This document shows positions 6,972 through 9,045 of a stretch of 9,045 bases of DNA, piece by piece (position 1 is the stretch's first letter; each line of letters opens with the position of its first letter). Source of the stretch: Stigonema ocellatum SAG 48.90 = DSM 106950 (lineage in GTDB: Bacteria; Cyanobacteriota; Cyanobacteriia; Cyanobacteriales; Nostocaceae); contig JADQBA010000237.1 of assembly GCA_016903675.1 (NCBI GenBank), forward strand, positions 1 to 9,045. Reading direction: 5' to 3'. A program made the position numbers and the translations under genes. The notes beneath the pieces are model-generated. The model was not told the DNA's origin and searched no databases. It was given only the letters and a program-made list of their open reading frames with translations.

Positions 6972-7784
6972 TTATTTTCTCAAAACAAACAAGTAAATCA
7001 TGTACTGTCTATGTTTCACAAACTCGTGACTATCTATGAGTTGGAGTTGCTTTTCTAAGTTTGCCAAGGGCTTTCTAGCTAGGAACTTCACAATTTTGTA
7101 TGGAATTGGTGCCCAACCGACTAAAAGGTCATTGAAGAGTTCTAGAGTCGGTAGGACGTATTCTTGATATTTTAACTTTGCCAGATCTAAAGTTGGTGTT
7201 ACTCTTGAGGTTATATCTTCTGATTGAACTATCTCAAAGCCAAATTCTTCTGCTGCTTTTAGATACTCGTTTTTTTGATGAGTACAAATGGCGAGAACAC
7301 TATCCTTGTTAAAATTTTCTATCAAGAAATAGTCTGATACTAGCAAATATCCTTTACTATTTAATAGGGCACGGCTTTTTTCAAATCCCTCTTTAATTGG
7401 AATATATTGAGTACTTTCGCTCATTAAGATTAGGTCATATCTTTTATCCGTCTGAAAATCCTCAAACTTAGTTAAGTAAAATGGAACGTCTTCTTTAGCT
7501 TTAAATGCTTCTTGTTGAGCTATATCTGGAGACAAGGCTTCAACTTGAAAACCCTTATCTAGAAGCAGAAGTGCATTCCCACCAACTCCACATCCAACAT
7601 CTAAGACTGTTTGAGCGCCTTGTGGTATCAATGAAATTAGATGTTTGATGTACCTTTCTTGTGCTCGGTGTAGATTTTCTACTTTGAGTTCCTCTTCTGA
7701 ATTCCAATATCCGTAGTGCAGGTAGTCAGACTTGATAATCTTGCGATAATAGTCAAGGATAGGATCTTTAACTTTTTGGGACAT
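6972..7784 (-). CDS. Class I SAM-dependent methyltransferase
   Basis: This is a soluble Rossmann-fold methyltransferase of 270 residues. The SAM-binding motif I, VLDVGCGVGGNAL (60-72), is followed by a motif II-like acidic strand (VEALSPDIAQQ), by YDLILMSESTQYI at the motif IV position and by LLNSKGYLLVSDYF, a typical motif V/VI region. An N-terminal YYRKIIKSDYLHYGYW segment recalls the small-molecule and lipid methyltransferases related to cyclopropane synthases; the substrate is unknown. ATG at 7784 is chosen. A TTG at 7838 would add 18 residues and lies next to the MITE target duplication. Neither start has a good ribosome site. The gene is visibly more AT-rich than its neighbours and has no HIP1 site, which hints at acquisition. 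It lies 27 bp upstream of the GT39-like gene on the same strand, so it may methylate the same glycan or its precursor. Confidence 0.85.
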   Translation of the reverse strand: MSQKVKDPILDYYRKIIKSDYLHYGYWNSEEELKVENLHRAQERYIKHLISLIPQGAQTVLDVGCGVGGNALLLLDKGFQVEALSPDIAQQEAFKAKEDVPFYLTKFEDFQTDKRYDLILMSESTQYIPIKEGFEKSRALLNSKGYLLVSDYFLIENFNKDSVLAICTHQKNEYLKAAEEFGFEIVQSEDITSRVTPTLDLAKLKYQEYVLPTLELFNDLLVGWAPIPYKIVKFLARKPLANLEKQLQLIDSHEFVKHRQYMIYLFVLRK

Positions 7785-7858
7785 AAGGTCATTTGCGCCG
7801 TTTTTTTTAATAGTCTCAGTGTCGGTAAGGAGATTCAAGTTTTTTTGGATTCCACTTC

Positions 7859-7955
7859 CAATACGGTTCGGTTAAAGGTACGTGGGGGTCAGAGAAACCC
7901 GGTTTCGCCAAAGTTACCAGGTTTTGGTCGGCTGGTACTTATCCGAACCGTATTG
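7859..7955. mobile_element. 97-bp MITE-like element with perfect 13-bp inverted termini
   Basis: The termini CAATACGGTTCGG (7859-7871) and CCGAACCGTATTG (7943-7955) are exact reverse complements. The element is flanked by a perfect 10-bp direct repeat, ATTCCACTTC (7849-7858 and 7956-7965), which looks like a target-site duplication. Inside lies a near-palindrome, GAAACC-C-GGTTTC (7894-7906), and subterminal GGTAC motifs in both halves. There is no coding capacity. It sits in the spacer between truB and the methyltransferase gene, which it has largely filled. It may supply a hairpin that weakens readthrough from truB. The parent transposase is not in the window. Confidence 0.8.
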
Positions 7956-7977
7956 ATTCCACTTCTATCAATAATCA

Positions 7978-8865
7978 TTATCCTTTTGGCTCAAATACCA
8001 TTTCCGGAATTAGCATGACTCCACTGTCTGAATTGACCATCCCAATTCCGATAAAGTGCCCGTCTTCATGGTAAACTCGCAATAATCCCGAAATATGGAC
8101 TGTAACAGGAACGCGCTGACCTTGACACCATTTCTCAGCAGCCATTGCTGGTAAAATAACCTCTGGCAGGTGCAGCAACGGTGCATCTGGAGGAGTAGGC
8201 TCAAACATTCCAGTTTGCAGTTGTGCTTCAAGGTCAGAAAGGGTGAGACTATCAGTTAAGTTGAACCCGCTACTTTCAGTCCGTGTCAATGCAGCCAGAG
8301 TCCCACCAGTTTGCAGCAAAACACCCAAGTCACGAGCGATCGCCCGAATATATGTACCCGCACCGCAGGCGATCGCCACATCCAATTCGGGAAATTCTCC
8401 TTTTCGCCAATCCAAAATATCAATTTGGAAAATTTCTATCACCCGTGGGGGTACTTCTACTTTTTCCCCTTTTCGCGCTAATTCGTACAGGCGTTTCCCC
8501 TGCACTTGAATCGCGCTGTAATTCGGTGGAATTTGCTCAATTTTGCCAACAAATTTTTGCAGTGCTGTTTGAACCTCCTCTTGACTCAACCTAGCATCAG
8601 GTTGAGATGCGATGACTTCGCCTTGCAAATCATCAGTTGTAGTACACACACCCAAGCGGATGGTTGCTTGATAAACTTTTTCTCCAGGAAGATACTGCAA
8701 CAGTCGTGTTGCTTTACCAACTGCTACTGGTAACACCCCAGTAGCTGCTGGATCTAAAGTACCAGCGTGTCCCACCCGCTTGAGGCGCAACAGTTTTCGC
8801 ACCCGCGCTACACAATCGTGGGAAGTCCAGTCAAATGGTTTGTTGAGATTAAGGAAGCCTTGCAC
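7978..8865 (-). CDS. truB: tRNA pseudouridine(55) synthase TruB
   Basis: TruB converts uridine 55 in the T-loop of tRNAs to pseudouridine. The 295-residue product has the expected length. From the N-terminus it shows GFLNLNKPFDWTSHDCV (3-19), the catalytic motif GHAGTLDPAATGVL with Asp38, the KVYQATIRLG strand, and GTYIRAIARDLG, all diagnostic of the family. A C-terminal extension of the bacterial TruB type follows. I start it at GTG 8865 because cyanobacterial homologues begin right at this QGFLNLNKP motif. The open frame continues 168 nt further, to 9033, but that part crosses a C-rich repeat into high-GC foreign DNA and is not part of the gene. No ribosome site is seen upstream, where the sequence is pyrimidine-only. 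Two HIP1 sites lie within the gene. Confidence 0.95.
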   Translation of the reverse strand: MQGFLNLNKPFDWTSHDCVARVRKLLRLKRVGHAGTLDPAATGVLPVAVGKATRLLQYLPGEKVYQATIRLGVCTTTDDLQGEVIASQPDARLSQEEVQTALQKFVGKIEQIPPNYSAIQVQGKRLYELARKGEKVEVPPRVIEIFQIDILDWRKGEFPELDVAIACGAGTYIRAIARDLGVLLQTGGTLAALTRTESSGFNLTDSLTLSDLEAQLQTGMFEPTPPDAPLLHLPEVILPAMAAEKWCQGQRVPVTVHISGLLRVYHEDGHFIGIGMVNSDSGVMLIPEMVFEPKG

Positions 8866-8871
8866 AGAGTT

Positions 8872-8901
8872 GGGGAGGGGGGGAGGGGGGGAGGGGGGGA
8901 G
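8872..8901. repeat. (GGGGGGGA)n tract, the same octamer as at 3690
   Basis: The tract holds GGGG-A then three exact G7A units up to 8900, which is (CCCCCCCT)n on the truB coding strand. It starts 7 nt upstream of the truB start codon and ends where base composition jumps. Four runs of at least four G separated by single A could form a G-quadruplex. Such tracts are also hard to assemble. Confidence 0.9.
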
Positions 8902-9045
8902 TGTCCGCGTCGAGCTCGGCCGGCCGGCCCCGGCTGCCGAAGCCGCCACCGGGGCGGGCACCACGCTCCCCGGACCGGCCACGCCGACGGCCCTTGTCCC
9001 CGGTCGTCTGCTCGTTCCCGTGGCTGGGCACATCCCCGTCGCCGG
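8902..9045. other. High-GC foreign segment, probable chimeric contig end
   Basis: About 79% of these bases are G or C by my count, against well under 50% in most of the rest. The best coding-like frame is on the minus strand, with about 86% G/C at third positions, and gives an Arg/Gly-rich, charged sequence (including GRRRGRSGERGARPGG). This style is common at the disordered ends of actinobacterial proteins. I cannot name the gene. The frame that is continuous with truB gives an Ala/Pro/Gly-rich string with no family likeness. Confidence 0.75.

Noticed and set aside
8243..8733. Overlapping plus-strand frames inside truB
   Set aside because: They are antisense to conserved TruB motifs and have no recognisable features.
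8905..8931. Cloning-site-like run with GAGCTC and GGCCGGCC, hinting at a vector
   Set aside because: Such sites are frequent by chance in very GC-rich DNA, and the following bases look like natural high-GC coding sequence.
8866..9033. N-terminal 56-residue extension of TruB
   Set aside because: It encodes Ala/Pro/Gly-rich sequence across a G-run into DNA of quite different composition, and the TruB family begins at the QGFLNLNKP motif.
1..9045. CRISPR array, tRNA or rRNA
   Set aside because: No regularly spaced repeats, cloverleaf with T-loop consensus, or rRNA-like segment was seen on either strand.

Overview
The window looks like one end of a contig from a filamentous (Nostocales-type) cyanobacterium. 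Support comes from seven perfect HIP1 octamers (GCGATCGC), a TnpB-type transposon gene next to a Uma2-family gene, C-rich short tandem repeats, and genes of cyanobacterial flavour. The last ~145 bases differ sharply: they are about 79% G+C by my count, joined to the rest at a poly-(G7A) tract, and look like a piece of another, high-GC (actinobacteria-like) genome. I read this as a chimeric contig end.

Layout, left to right. Plus strand: a long TnpB-like RNA-guided nuclease gene (120-1661), whose 3' end and terminal hairpin probably also encode the omega RNA and the transposon right end (to ~1677). It abuts a Uma2-family gene (1696-2274) that appears to have lost its native start. After a 240-bp spacer comes a GT39/GT83-type membrane glycosyltransferase (2516-4348) with an in-frame (CCCCCCCT)n repeat. 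Then follow two small translationally coupled gene pairs. The first is a coiled-coil protein (4418-4723) with a 3'-truncated HNH nuclease (4720-4857). The second is a small conserved-looking protein (4873-5193) with a 5' fragment that resembles a retropepsin-like protease gene (from 5190). In both pairs the upstream partner is intact and the presumed enzyme is broken.

Minus strand, read right to left: truB (8865-7978), then a 97-bp MITE-like element with perfect 13-bp terminal inverted repeats and a 10-bp target duplication, then an AT-rich class I methyltransferase (7784-6972) and a second GT39-like membrane glycosyltransferase (6944-5253). The last two probably form an operon. The second glycosyltransferase ends against the broken protease fragment.

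Functionally the window combines one housekeeping tRNA-modification gene, two lipid-linked-sugar glycosyltransferases likely acting on envelope glycans, and a scarred accessory zone. The scars are one TnpB element, one MITE, two decayed enzyme genes and two C7T repeat tracts. I found no CRISPR array, tRNA or rRNA.
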